This document shows, one piece after another, positions 25,775-38,669 of a DNA stretch of 64,000 bases. The notes under the pieces were generated by a model, which was not told the DNA's origin, made no database searches, and was given only the letters and a program-made list of their open reading frames with translations. Source of the stretch: Pseudomonadota bacterium. GTDB taxonomy: Bacteria > Pseudomonadota > Gammaproteobacteria > Steroidobacterales > Steroidobacteraceae. Both the position numbers and the translations under genes were made by a program. The stretch lies in NCBI GenBank assembly GCA_016704655.1, contig JADIZR010000001.1:310001-374000 (forward strand), written 5' to 3'. Within the stretch, counting starts at the first letter, position 1; the number at the start of each line of letters is the position of its first letter.

Positions 25775-28700
25775 ATGTCCGGTTCGACTCGCGAGGCGCC
25801 CTCGTCGCGCTTCCTGTTTCCCGATGTCCAGGACTTTCTGACCCCGGTAGGTCAGGCCATCAACGACGATTTCCTGGGTGACGAGGAAGCGCTGATCCGC
25901 TCGCTCGCAGACAGGGCCCGCCTGGATCCGGCGCAGCACGACGAAGTGCAGGCCACGGCACGCAAGCTCGTCGAGGCGGTGCGCCGGGCGCCCGCCGCCA
26001 AGACCGGGCTCGACGCGTTTCTCAGGCAGTACGACCTGTCGTCGCAGGAAGGCGTCATCCTCATGTGCCTGGCCGAGGCGCTGCTGCGCATTCCCGATGA
26101 CGAGACAGCTGATCGCCTGATCGCCGACAAGCTCCGCGCCGGTGACTGGGCCAGCCACCTGGGCGACAGCCAGTCCCTGTTCGTCAATGCCTCGACCTGG
26201 GGGCTGATGCTCACAGGCCGCATCGTGCGGCTCGATCCGCAGGACGTCGCCGCACCGGAAGGCGTGATGAGCCGCGTCGTCGGCCGCATGGGCGAACCCG
26301 TCGTACGCACGGCGATGCGCCAGGCCATGCGCATCATGGGCCATCAGTTCGTGATGGGCCGCACGATGAAGGAGGCGCTCGACAACTCGTTGAGCGGCGC
26401 CAACAGGCGTTACCGCTACACGTTCGACATGCTGGGCGAGGCGGCGCTGACCACGGCCGACGCCACCCGCTACTTCGACGCCTATCGCACGGCTATCGGC
26501 GCTCTCGCGGCGCGCGTCAACGAATACCCGGACTTCGAGTCGCGCCCGAGCATCTCCGTGAAGCTTTCCGCGATGCACCCGCGGTTCGAGCGGTCGCATC
26601 GCCAGCGCGTGCATCGCGAACTCACGCCGCGCCTGGTCGAACTGTGCCGGCTGGCTCGCGATGCCGGCATTGCGCTGACGCTCGATACGGAAGAGTCCGA
26701 GCGGCTGGAACTCACGCTGGAACTGCTGGCCGCCGTCTGCCGCGATCCGGCGCTCGCCGGCTGGAACGGCTTCGGCATCGCCGTGCAGACGTACCAGAAG
26801 CGCGCGCTGCCGATGCTGAAGTTCATCGTCGGCCTCGCCCGGGAGACGAATCGCATCCTGCACGTGCGCCTGGTGAAGGGCGCCTACTGGGACGCCGAGA
26901 TCAAGCGTGGCCAGGAGCGTGGCCTGCCGGGTTACCCGCTCTATACGCGCAAGCCCAACACCGACGTGTCCTACCTCGCGTGCGCCCGTTACGTGTTCGA
27001 CGAAGGCAGGGGCGTGCTGTATCCGCAGTTCGCCACCCACAACGCGCACACGGTTGCGGCCGTGGCCAGCATGGCGAGCAAGGCCGGGATCGATTTCGAG
27101 TTCCAGCGTCTGCACGGCATGGGTGAGGAGCTTTACACGCACGTGACCGACCCGAGCGGGCTCGGCATCCCGTGCCGCGTATACGCCCCGGTCGGCGAGC
27201 ACGAAGACCTGCTGCCGTACCTGGTGCGCCGCCTGCTCGAGAACGGTTCGAACACGTCGTTCGTCAACCGCATCGTCAACGAGAACGAGCCGATCGACGC
27301 GATCATCGCGGACCCGGTGCGCACCGTCGACGGCTTCGACCGGGTGGCGCATCCGCGCATCCCGCAGCCGCTCGACATCTACCAGCCGGAACGCAGGAAC
27401 TCGCTGGGCGTGCATCTCGCGAACGGCGCAGTGTGCAAAGCGATGGCGGATCGCATGGAACAGGTGTCGCGTCGTGCCTGGGTAGCGGCACCCCTGGTCG
27501 GTGGTGACGAGCGGAGCGGGTCGGCCGACACCCTCCGCAATCCCGCGAATCATGCGGACGTCGTCGGCAGCGTGACGAATGCGACGACGGACCATGTGCG
27601 AGCGGCGATCGACATCGCGGTGCAGGCGCAGCCGGATTGGGACGCCACGCCGGCAGCGGTGCGCGGCGACGCGCTTGACAAGGCGGCCGATCTCTTCGAA
27701 GAGAGCACGGCTGAACTGGTCGCGATGTGCGTGCGCGAGGCCGGCAAGTCGGTGCCGGACGGCATCGCCGAAGTGCGTGAAGCCGTCGATTTCCTGCGTT
27801 ACTACGCGGCCCGTGCCAGGCACGAGTTCGCGAGCCCGCAACGTCTGCCGGGACCGACCGGTGAGAGCAACGAGTTGAGCCTGCATGGGCGTGGCGTGTT
27901 GACCTGCATCAGTCCGTGGAATTTTCCGCTCGCGATTTTCGCGGGACAGGTCGCGGCTGCATTGGCCGCAGGCAATGCCGTGCTGGCGAAGCCGGCCGAG
28001 CAGACGCCGCTCGTGGCGGCGCACGCCGTGCGCCTGCTGCTGCAGGCGGGTGTGCCGGCCGACGTGCTGCATTTCCTGCCGGGCGATGGCGCCGTCGTCG
28101 GTGCCGCTGCAGTGGCCGATCCGCGCATTGCCGGGGTCGCCTTCACGGGCTCCACCGATACTGCGCGGATCATCAATCGCACGCTGGCCGCCCGTAACGG
28201 ACCGATCGGCGCGCTGATTGCGGAGACCGGCGGCCAGAACGCGATGATCGTCGACAGCTCGGCGCTGCCGGAGCAGGTCGTCATCGATGCGGTCCAGTCG
28301 GCGTTCAACAGCGCAGGACAGCGCTGCTCGGCACTGCGAGTGCTGTGCGTACAGGAGGACATCGCGCCGAAGGTGAAACGGCTGCTGGCCGGCTACATGG
28401 AGGAACTGGTGGTTGGCGATCCGGCATACCTCGAAACCGACGTCGGCCCCGTCATCGACGAGGCCGCGCGCGCCATGCTCGAAGGGCATGCGCACGATGT
28501 CATGCGGTCGGCAGCCTGGCATCACCGCATCGAACTGCCGGCCGCCACGCGGGCCGGCACGTTCGTCGCACCGCTCGCGGTGGAGATCGCGTCGCTGTCG
28601 ATGCTCGAGCGCGAGTGGTTCGGCCCGATCATGCACATCGTGACCTACAAGGCGCGCGACCTCGAAGCGCTCGTGGATGCGATCAACGCGACAGGCTTCG

Positions 28701-28960
28701 GCCTCACGTTCGGCATTCACAGCCGCATCGACGGCACGGTGCGGCGCGTGGCAAGCCGTGTGGCGGCGGGAAATGTCTACGTCAACCGCAACATCATCGG
28801 CGCGGTCGTGGGCACGCAGCCGTTTGGCGGCTCGGGCCTGTCGGGCACCGGACCGAAGGCCGGCGGGCCGTTCTATCTCCACCGCTACGCGCACGAGCGC
28901 ACGATGACGATCAATACCTCGGCGGTGGGCGGCAACGCCTCGCTGCTGGCGATGGAGTGA
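25775..28960 (+). CDS. putA: bifunctional proline dehydrogenase / L-glutamate-gamma-semialdehyde dehydrogenase
   Basis: A 1,061-residue trifold enzyme oxidising proline to glutamate at the inner-membrane face. The PRODH barrel covers about 80-480 (SISVKLSAMHPRFE, LVKGAYWDAEIK, FATHNAHTV, FEFQRLHGMGEEL). The aldehyde dehydrogenase half covers about 560-1010 (LTCISPWNFPLAIF, VAFTGST, catalytic Glu in AETGGQNAM, catalytic Cys in SAGQRCSALRV, PFGGSGLSGTGPKAGG). The ribbon-helix-helix repressor domain of long PutA proteins is missing, so it should not regulate its own promoter. A 1,175-codon antisense open frame over this gene is a composition artefact. Confidence 0.96.
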   Translation: MSGSTREAPSSRFLFPDVQDFLTPVGQAINDDFLGDEEALIRSLADRARLDPAQHDEVQATARKLVEAVRRAPAAKTGLDAFLRQYDLSSQEGVILMCLAEALLRIPDDETADRLIADKLRAGDWASHLGDSQSLFVNASTWGLMLTGRIVRLDPQDVAAPEGVMSRVVGRMGEPVVRTAMRQAMRIMGHQFVMGRTMKEALDNSLSGANRRYRYTFDMLGEAALTTADATRYFDAYRTAIGALAARVNEYPDFESRPSISVKLSAMHPRFERSHRQRVHRELTPRLVELCRLARDAGIALTLDTEESERLELTLELLAAVCRDPALAGWNGFGIAVQTYQKRALPMLKFIVGLARETNRILHVRLVKGAYWDAEIKRGQERGLPGYPLYTRKPNTDVSYLACARYVFDEGRGVLYPQFATHNAHTVAAVASMASKAGIDFEFQRLHGMGEELYTHVTDPSGLGIPCRVYAPVGEHEDLLPYLVRRLLENGSNTSFVNRIVNENEPIDAIIADPVRTVDGFDRVAHPRIPQPLDIYQPERRNSLGVHLANGAVCKAMADRMEQVSRRAWVAAPLVGGDERSGSADTLRNPANHADVVGSVTNATTDHVRAAIDIAVQAQPDWDATPAAVRGDALDKAADLFEESTAELVAMCVREAGKSVPDGIAEVREAVDFLRYYAARARHEFASPQRLPGPTGESNELSLHGRGVLTCISPWNFPLAIFAGQVAAALAAGNAVLAKPAEQTPLVAAHAVRLLLQAGVPADVLHFLPGDGAVVGAAAVADPRIAGVAFTGSTDTARIINRTLAARNGPIGALIAETGGQNAMIVDSSALPEQVVIDAVQSAFNSAGQRCSALRVLCVQEDIAPKVKRLLAGYMEELVVGDPAYLETDVGPVIDEAARAMLEGHAHDVMRSAAWHHRIELPAATRAGTFVAPLAVEIASLSMLEREWFGPIMHIVTYKARDLEALVDAINATGFGLTFGIHSRIDGTVRRVASRVAAGNVYVNRNIIGAVVGTQPFGGSGLSGTGPKAGGPFYLHRYAHERTMTINTSAVGGNASLLAME

Positions 28961-28985
28961 GCGGGTCCGCCCGCGCAAGGAGTCC

Positions 28986-30358
<1,373 letters not shown>

Positions 30359-30359
<1 letters not shown>

Positions 30360-30463
30360 GGAAGTGAATAGTGATTAGTGATTAGTGATTAGTGAGTAGT
30401 GAGTAGTGAGTAGTGAGTGGCGACCGATCACTACTCACTACTCACTAATCACTAATTACTTCC
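30359..30463. repeat. heptad-repeat palindrome downstream of sdaA
   Basis: The left arm (30359-30420) has repeated TGATTAG then TGAGTAG units. The right arm (30427-30463) is the complementary TCACTAC/TCACTAA series. Both outer ends read GGAAGT when read inward. The arms differ in unit number, with extra copies on the left. The centre GCGACCGA lacks the GGAAA core seen in two sister elements. It lies between co-directional genes and could attenuate read-through. Confidence 0.9.
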
Positions 30464-30477
30464 GCAGGAGCAGGTCG

Positions 30478-31182
30478 ATGTCCGCAGTGGGTATCGTTGT
30501 CGTGATCACGGGCGCGTTCGGTGTGCTTGGCTCGGCAGTCGCGCGTACCTTTGGCCAGGCCGGCGCCAGGCTCGCATTGGTCGACGTGACGCAGCCGTCC
30601 GCTGAGTTGCAGAGGGATTTCGGCGGTGCCGGGCACATGCTGCTCGGCGGTGCGGATCTCGCCGACGTCGATGCGACCCGCAAGGCGATGGCCGCCATTG
30701 CGATGCGCTTTGGCGGCATCGACGTGCTGGTCAACGTCGCCGGCGGCTTCCGCTGGGAAAAAATCGAGGATGGCGACATCGACACCTGGGATTCGCTCTA
30801 CTCGATGAACCTGCGCTCGGCTGTCGTTGCATCGAAGTGCGCGCTCCCGGCCATGCTCGAGCGCGGTGGCGGTCGCATCGTCAACATTGGCGCCGGCGCC
30901 GCGGGCAAGGCGGCGCTGGGCATGGGTGCCTATGCGGCGTCCAAGGCGGGTGTGCAGCGCTTCACCGAGGCGCTGGCCGAGGAACTGAAGGATCGCAACA
31001 TCACGGTCAACGCGATCCTGCCCGGCATCATCGACACGCCACGCAACCGGCTCGACATGCCGAAGGCGGACTTCACGCGGTGGGTGAGTCCCGAGGCGAT
31101 AGCGCAGGTGATCCTGTTCCTGGCATCCGCGGAGGCTGCGTCGGTCACTGGCGCAGCCATTCCCGTCTTCGGGCGCGGCTGA
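30478..31182 (+). CDS. short-chain dehydrogenase/reductase
   Basis: A 234-residue classical SDR, a soluble NAD(P)-dependent oxidoreductase of unknown substrate. It has a cofactor-binding GAFGVLG near the N-terminus (a variant of TGxxxGxG), LVNVAGG (NNAG equivalent), catalytic Tyr and Lys in AYAASKAG, and LPGIIDTPRNR. The catalytic Ser position reads IGAGAAG, so the usual Ser is not evident. Start ATG 30478 follows GCAGGAG. The heptad palindrome lies immediately upstream, so its promoter must lie within or before it unless it is read through from sdaA. Confidence 0.85.
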   Translation: MSAVGIVVVITGAFGVLGSAVARTFGQAGARLALVDVTQPSAELQRDFGGAGHMLLGGADLADVDATRKAMAAIAMRFGGIDVLVNVAGGFRWEKIEDGDIDTWDSLYSMNLRSAVVASKCALPAMLERGGGRIVNIGAGAAGKAALGMGAYAASKAGVQRFTEALAEELKDRNITVNAILPGIIDTPRNRLDMPKADFTRWVSPEAIAQVILFLASAEAASVTGAAIPVFGRG

Positions 31183-31194
31183 CGCCGCAACCCG

Positions 31195-31695
31195 CTACGC
31201 GAGGTTGCGCGGGTAGTCGAATTCGGTTTCGAGGCTGCTCGCCCAATCGAGCTGTGACCAGTCGTCCACCGCGAAGCGCGCAGTGAAGACTCCGCACGTC
31301 GGCAACGTGTCGATGTGCTCGCCGGCCGAAAGCTTGTTGGCGCAGTCCGTGATGCCCGGATTGTGCGCAAACACCATCACGTGTTGCGCATCGCCGCCCA
31401 GTTCACGAACGACCTCCACAATCCGTTTCGGGTCCGCGAGGTACAGACGCTCGTCCTGCGCAATCCTGTCGGCGTGCACCTTCAGTTCGCGGGCCATGAT
31501 GCTGGCGGTAGACAGCGCGCGCACGGCGGGGCTGGACAGGATCAGGTCGGGCTTCAGTTTGCGTGAGCGCAGGCGGCGCGCCATTTCCGGTGCATCCAGC
31601 TGGCCGCGACGGTCAAGCACCCGGTCCCAGTCCTGCTGCCCCGGCAGCGCCGTGTCCGCCTTCGCATGCCGGACCAGAGTCAGTCTTCGCGTCAT
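31195..31695 (-). CDS. sixA: SixA-type phosphohistidine phosphatase
   Basis: A 166-residue histidine-phosphatase-superfamily protein. It starts MTRRLTLVRHAKAD with the catalytic RH, has LSSPAVRALSTASIMA, and a second His in MVFAHNPGI. SixA removes phosphate from histidine in phosphotransfer proteins. It overlaps the upstream Rieske gene by four bases (ATGA), at the tail of the SUF cluster. Confidence 0.88.
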   Translation of the reverse strand: MTRRLTLVRHAKADTALPGQQDWDRVLDRRGQLDAPEMARRLRSRKLKPDLILSSPAVRALSTASIMARELKVHADRIAQDERLYLADPKRIVEVVRELGGDAQHVMVFAHNPGITDCANKLSAGEHIDTLPTCGVFTARFAVDDWSQLDWASSLETEFDYPRNLA

Positions 31696-32003
31696 TCGCC
31701 GGCGACCTCGACGAATCCATCGACGACCCGCGTTGCGTGAGTAGTCACTGGCTCATAGGCCGGCGGGGTCAATGCCTTGCCGGTGCGCAGGCAGAAGCGC
31801 GCGCCGTGGCGCGGGCAGATGACCTGATGATCTTCGACCACGCCGCCGGCGAGACCGCCGCCGTCGTGGGTGCAGACGTCCTCGATCGCGAAGAACTCGC
31901 CGTCGATGTTGTAGACGGCGACGAAGGCCCCGTCGACTTCGGCCGACGCGTAGTCGCCCGGCTTGATGTCCGTGGCGGGTGCGACGCGGATCCAGGTGGT
32001 CAT
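31692..32003 (-). CDS. Rieske 2Fe-2S ferredoxin-like protein
   Basis: A 103-residue single-domain Rieske protein. Cluster ligands are CTHDGG and CPRHGARFC (Cys-x-His...Cys-x-x-His), at residues about 43-65. Such proteins resemble ferredoxin subunits of ring-hydroxylating oxygenases, but no oxygenase is nearby. They are often found after SUF genes, suggesting a general electron-transfer role or use as a cluster client. Start ATG 32003. Bases 32004-32205 are noncoding. Confidence 0.88.
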   Translation of the reverse strand: MTTWIRVAPATDIKPGDYASAEVDGAFVAVYNIDGEFFAIEDVCTHDGGGLAGGVVEDHQVICPRHGARFCLRTGKALTPPAYEPVTTHATRVVDGFVEVAGE

Positions 32004-32205
32004 ATCCGGAGCCCCTTGGCTGCATCGGCCCTGACGGCAGGCGGACACTCGGGCCACAACATGATTCGCCGGGACGCCGTAAACCCATCCCTGGGGGCTC
32101 TGTACCCTAAAGGGCATAAAGGCTCGGCGTCCATGCCTCGCACAGCCCGGCGAATCAGTTCTGGCCCGAATGTCCTTGCCGTCGCGTGGCCGATGCGACG
32201 TCGCC

Positions 32206-32754
32206 TCACATCATCCCCGTCTGCAGCCGCGCTGCCTCGGACATCATCGACTGGTCCCACGGCGGATCAAACACCAGTTCGACGTCCGCGTGCTTCACGG
32301 TCGGGATGACCCCGACTTTTTCCTTGACGTCGGCGACGAGCACCTCACCCATGCCGCAACCAGGCGCAGTCAGCGTCATCTTGATCGACAACACGCGGCC
32401 ATCGCCGTCGGGGATGACTTCGCATTCGTAGACCAGGCCGAGGTCCACGATGTTGATCGGGATCTCCGGGTCGTAGCAGCCTTTCATCTGCTGCCAGGCA
32501 ACGTGCTTCACGTCTTCGTCGCTCGCATTCGGCGGCAATTCGGGCGTCTCTGCCGGCTCCTTGCCGAGCGCGCCCGCGTCCTTGCCCGCAATGCGGAAGA
32601 GGTTGCCCTCGACGTAGACGGTGAAACTGCCGCCGAGGGCCTGCGTGATGTAGCCCTGCTGGCCCTGGCGCAGTTTCACGTTGACGCCCGCAGGAACGAT
32701 CACCGCGTCCACGTCGCGGGTAAAGTTCACGGGTTCGTTGTCGGCTCGGTACAA
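32206..32754 (-). CDS. sufT: SufT, Fe-S cluster maturation factor (DUF59/MIP18 domain)
   Basis: A 182-residue protein. The N-terminal part has LTQ-like GYITQALGGSFTVYVEGNLF. The C-terminal MIP18/DUF59 domain contains CYDPEIPINIVDLGLVYECEV, MTLTAPGCGMG with the conserved Cys, and VELVFDPPWDQSMMS. SufT helps mature Fe-S proteins when demand is high. The start is taken as TTG 32754 because AGGAG lies five bases upstream; a longer frame from 32847 would overlap sufU and lacks similarity. Confidence 0.9.
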   Translation of the reverse strand: MYRADNEPVNFTRDVDAVIVPAGVNVKLRQGQQGYITQALGGSFTVYVEGNLFRIAGKDAGALGKEPAETPELPPNASDEDVKHVAWQQMKGCYDPEIPINIVDLGLVYECEVIPDGDGRVLSIKMTLTAPGCGMGEVLVADVKEKVGVIPTVKHADVELVFDPPWDQSMMSEAARLQTGMM

Positions 32755-32777
32755 GGCGGACTCCTGTCGATCGATGT

Positions 32778-33221
32778 CTATTCGGTCGAAACCTGTTCCT
32801 GCTGATGCAGTGCCGCGTCGAGCGTGTGCCAGCACAGGCTCGCGCACTTCACGCGGGCCGGGAATTCACGGACGCCTGAAAGCGCGCCGAGCTTGCCGAG
32901 CCTGGTCACGTCAATGTCGATGTCGTCGCGCGTCAGCAGCTGGTGCATCTGCGAGAACAGTCCTTCAGCCTCCGCAATGGTCTTGCCCTTGACGCTCTCG
33001 GTGAGCAGCGAGGCCGAAGCGATCGAGATCGCGCAGCCGCTGCCGTTGAAGGACACGTCGCTGATGCGGCCGCCGTCGAGCTTCACGAACACCGTCAGCT
33101 TGTCGCCACACAACGGGTTGAAGCCGTCGGCACGGCGATCCGCGTCCGGGATCTCGCGGAAATTGCGTGGATGCCGGTTGTGGTCGACGATGACGTCGCG
33201 GTACAGGTCCTTGAGGTCCAT
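32778..33221 (-). CDS. sufU: SufU/IscU-like Fe-S cluster assembly protein
   Basis: A 147-residue NifU-N-domain protein of the SUF type. Ligand motifs are FNPLCGDKLTV, FNGSGCAISIASASLLTES and RVKCASLCWHTL, the three conserved cysteines plus the SUF-specific insertion before the last. It accepts sulfur from SufS or acts as a scaffold. Its start overlaps the sufS stop (TGATG on the minus strand), consistent with coupled translation. Confidence 0.93.
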   Translation of the reverse strand: MDLKDLYRDVIVDHNRHPRNFREIPDADRRADGFNPLCGDKLTVFVKLDGGRISDVSFNGSGCAISIASASLLTESVKGKTIAEAEGLFSQMHQLLTRDDIDIDVTRLGKLGALSGVREFPARVKCASLCWHTLDAALHQQEQVSTE

Positions 33222-34474
33222 CAGCCGAGCATCTCCCGCGCGGTGTGCAGGGCCACGACCAGCCGGTCGATCTCGGCACGCGTGTTGTAAAAAGCGAACG
33301 ACGCACGCGCCGTCGCGGGCAGCCCGAAGAAGTCCATGACCGGCATCGCGCAGTGGTGGCCGGTGCGGATCGCGACGCCCTCGTGGTCGAGAATCGTGCC
33401 CAGATCGTGCGGATGCACCCCGTCGATCGTGAACGAGACGACAGCCGCTTTCTCGGGCGCCGTGCCCACGAAACGCAGGCCGGGAACGGTTGCCAGCTGT
33501 TCGTTCGCGTAGGCGAGCAATGCAAGCTCAGCGGCCGCAATGCGTTCCATGCCGAGCGTTTCGAGGTAATCGATCGCCGCGCCGAGACCGATCGCGCCTG
33601 CGATGTCCGGCGTGCCGGCCTCGAACTTATAGGGCAGACCGTTGTACACGGTCTTTTCGAACGATACGGCCAGGATCATGTCGCCGCCGCCCTGCCAGGG
33701 CGGCATCGCGTTGAGCAGCGACTCGCGGCCGTAGAGCACGCCGATGCCGGTCGGACCGCACATCTTGTGGCCGGAGAAGGCGTAGAAATCGCAATCGAGC
33801 GCCTGCACGTCCACTGTCATGTGCGGCACGGCCTGCGCGCCGTCGAGCAGTACCGGCACGCCTCGCGCCCTGGCCGCCGCGATGAAACGCTGCACCGGGA
33901 TGACCGTACCGAGCGCATTTGAGACGTGCGCCAGCGCCACGAGCTTCGTGCGCGAGGCGAGCAGGGCGGCAAACGCGTCGAAGTCCACTTCGCCCGACGT
34001 CGTGATCGGGGCGACCTTCAGCGTGGCACCTGTCTGCTGGCAAAGCATCTGCCAGGGCACGATGTTCGCGTGGTGTTCGAGCCACGACACCAGGATCTCG
34101 TCGCCCGGGCCAAGGGTTGGCCGGCCATACGATTGCGCGACGAGGTTGATGGCCTCGGTGGTGCCGCGCACGAAGATGATCTCCCGCGTCGACTTCGCGT
34201 TGATGAAGCGTCGCACCTTCTCGCGCGCGCCCTCGAACAGGTCGGTCGCTTCCTGGCTCAGCGTGTGCACGCCACGGTGCACGTTGGCGTGGGACGTCTC
34301 GTAGTACCGCGACATGGCGTCGATGACGGCGCGGGGGCGCTGGCTCGACGCCGCGTTGTCGAGGTACGAGAGCGGCAGGCCGCGGACCGTGCGTTCCAGT
34401 ACCGGGAAATCACGGCGGATCGCGGCGACGTCAAGCGCGGTCGGATTACCTGCGACGGTGTGAACGGCGTTCAT
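33221..34474 (-). CDS. sufS: cysteine desulfurase SufS
   Basis: A 417-residue PLP enzyme that mobilises sulfur from cysteine. The PLP lysine is in FYAFSGHKMCGPTGIGVLYG, and the catalytic Cys is in RTGHHCAMP, the group II pattern. YLDNAASSQRP opens the fold. It overlaps sufD upstream by four bases (ATGA) and sufU downstream by one. Confidence 0.96.
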   Translation of the reverse strand: MNAVHTVAGNPTALDVAAIRRDFPVLERTVRGLPLSYLDNAASSQRPRAVIDAMSRYYETSHANVHRGVHTLSQEATDLFEGAREKVRRFINAKSTREIIFVRGTTEAINLVAQSYGRPTLGPGDEILVSWLEHHANIVPWQMLCQQTGATLKVAPITTSGEVDFDAFAALLASRTKLVALAHVSNALGTVIPVQRFIAAARARGVPVLLDGAQAVPHMTVDVQALDCDFYAFSGHKMCGPTGIGVLYGRESLLNAMPPWQGGGDMILAVSFEKTVYNGLPYKFEAGTPDIAGAIGLGAAIDYLETLGMERIAAAELALLAYANEQLATVPGLRFVGTAPEKAAVVSFTIDGVHPHDLGTILDHEGVAIRTGHHCAMPVMDFFGLPATARASFAFYNTRAEIDRLVVALHTAREMLG

Positions 34475-35744
34475 GCGGCCACCTCGAGCAGGCGCACGAG
34501 ACGCCGATCGAGTTCGTCATGCACGTGCCTGGCCAGGGTGGGCTCGTCCACGCGCGCCATGACGGCTCCGGCAAAGGCTCGCGTGAGCGCGCTGCGCGCT
34601 TCGGGTTCGCTGAGCCCGCGCGAGCGCAGGTAGAAAAGGGCATTCGGGTCCAGCTGGCCCGTGGTCGTGCCGTGGCTGCACTGCACGTCGTCCGCGTAAA
34701 TCTCGAGGTCGGGCTTGGTATCGATCTCGGCGCCCGGGGTGAGCAGCAGGTTGCGGTTGACCTGGCGCGCATTCGACTTCTGCGCGCCTTCATGCACGAT
34801 CGCCTTGCCGTTGAAGACGCCGCGGCCCTTGTTGGCCGCAATGCCGCGGTAATCCTGCAGGCTCGTGGTTTCGATCGCGCGATGGTCGACATGGATGTGT
34901 GAATCGAGGTGTCGCGAGCCGTCCGCCAGGAAGACGCCCGTGATTTCGGTGGCGGCCGCGCGACCGTCGAGGCTGACGTTGGTATCGAGGCGTGCCAGTG
35001 CGGCGCCGAGCTGCGAGTCGCGCATTACGAACGTGGCGTGGTCGCCGACGCGAACTTCCATCCGTTCGATGTGGAATGCGCGCTCGCCCTGGCGCTGCAG
35101 CCGGTACAGGGTAAGGTGCGCGCCGGCCGCGAGTTCAATGTCGAGAACGGCATAGGGGAAATGCTCGTGGGCGCCATCGTCGACGTGGTCGAGCAACAGG
35201 CGCGCGCGGCTGGCCGGCGCCATGCGCACGGCGATGCGGGGACTCGCAAGAGTCGGGCCCGTGCCCGTTGTAACCAACGTCAGCTGCAGGACATCGTCGC
35301 TCTGCTGGCCAGTCGCAGTGGACAGCAGCAGTGGGCCGAGGGTCAATGCGGCGTTGAGCGCTGCGAAGCGTTCAGTGCCGCCGCCGACGAGAGAACGCAG
35401 CAACTGATCTTCAGGCGCGGTCGTCAGCGTGCCAAGGGTAAAGCCGCCTAGCGAAGCCGGAACGACTCCCACAGGCGATCCATTGGCGAGCACGAGTCGC
35501 TGCGCGACGAAAGCCGCCGGCACGTCGACCGGCTTGGTCGTCGGAGCGGCCGGTACGAATCGTCGCGATTCGAGGCGGCGGAGGCTGGTGTACTTCCATG
35601 CTTCTTCCCGCGCGCCGGGAAACCCGAGTTCGGCAAAGCGCTCCATCGCCGCCACGCGGCGAGCGGCGGTACCACCCAGCTGGGGTCGAAGCCGCTCGAA
35701 CGCTGCGCGGTAGTGCGCGGTGGCCGGGGAGAGGGCAATGGCGC

Positions 35745-35748
<4 letters not shown>
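34471..35748 (-). CDS. sufD: Fe-S cluster assembly protein SufD
   Basis: A 425-residue beta-helix subunit of the SufBC2D scaffold. Recognised from [13 protein letters not shown] near the N-terminus and the C-terminal core [40 protein letters not shown] and [17 protein letters not shown]. It lacks the full cluster-ligand set of SufB, as expected. Coding overlaps with sufC and sufS are four bases each. Confidence 0.95.
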
Positions 35749-36500
<752 letters not shown>

Positions 36501-36526
36501 GTCTCTTGTTCTCTATGGGGCGCGGA

Positions 36527-37974
<1,448 letters not shown>

Positions 37975-37985
37975 CGTTGAAATCC

Positions 37986-38465
37986 TCAGAGCCGGCCTGG
38001 ACCGCGCGTCGCGGCGGGTGTGCGGACCGCTGCGGACAGGGCGGGGCGCCAGACGGCAACGGCCTCCTGTCCCGACAATTGCGCAAGCGAGATGTCATCG
38101 AGCGAGCGACGAATGGCGCCGTTGATGCGTTGCCACGCGTTGCCCGTACTGCAGGACAGTTCGAAGTCGCAGGCGCTGTGGTTGCCGCTGCATTCGGTGA
38201 TCGCAACCGGGCCTTCGATCGCATCGATGATTGCAGCCGCGCTGATCGCGGCCGCCGGACGGGCGAGTTGATAGCCGCCGCGCGAGCCGCGCGTGGAGGT
38301 AAGCAGGCCGGCCCGATGGAAATTCTTCAGGAGCTTGCTGACGGTGGGAAGGCCGAGGCGCGTGCGCTCGGCCACCTCGGTCGCCGTCAATCGGCGGTCC
38401 GGGGCGGTGGCGAGGCAGGCCAGGATGACTGTGCCGTAGTCGGTCAGTTTGCTGATGCGAAGCAT
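37986..38465 (-). CDS. sufR: Rrf2-family SUF operon regulator
   Basis: A 159-residue Rrf2 regulator, first gene of the SUF operon. The winged helix opens [19 protein letters not shown], with [19 protein letters not shown] and the wing [14 protein letters not shown]. Three cluster-ligand cysteines occur as C-x6-C-x5-C in [15 protein letters not shown], the spacing typical of SUF-type Rrf2 proteins, so it probably senses cluster status. ATG 38465 is chosen at the conserved [11 protein letters not shown] start. A GGAC-N7-GTCC dyad lies just upstream. Confidence 0.92.
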   Translation of the reverse strand: MLRISKLTDYGTVILACLATAPDRRLTATEVAERTRLGLPTVSKLLKNFHRAGLLTSTRGSRGGYQLARPAAAISAAAIIDAIEGPVAITECSGNHSACDFELSCSTGNAWQRINGAIRRSLDDISLAQLSGQEAVAVWRPALSAAVRTPAATRGPGRL

Positions 38466-38482
38466 GGCGTGTATTCCAATTG

Positions 38483-38497
38483 GGACGATTTTAGTCC
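38483..38497. promoter_or_regulatory. candidate Rrf2 (SufR) operator
   Basis: The dyad GGAC-GATTTTA-GTCC is centred 25 bases before the sufR ATG, in AT-rich sequence that stands out from its surroundings. Rrf2/IscR operators commonly have GACT...AGTC-type dyads with an AT centre. Autoregulation of the SUF operon is inferred. Confidence 0.5.
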
Positions 38498-38669
38498 TAT
38501 ACGGTTCCCGCGCCAAGCCCGGCAGGGCGTCCGGCAAGGAGAAAGTCCGCCAATCTGCTAGAATCGCAGGTTCTCGTGGGCCGTGGCGACAATCACCGGC
38601 GGATCGAGATCAGGGAACTCGAGCGGACCGTCGCGGTCCGTTGCCATTAAGCGACCAGACGATCAACTC

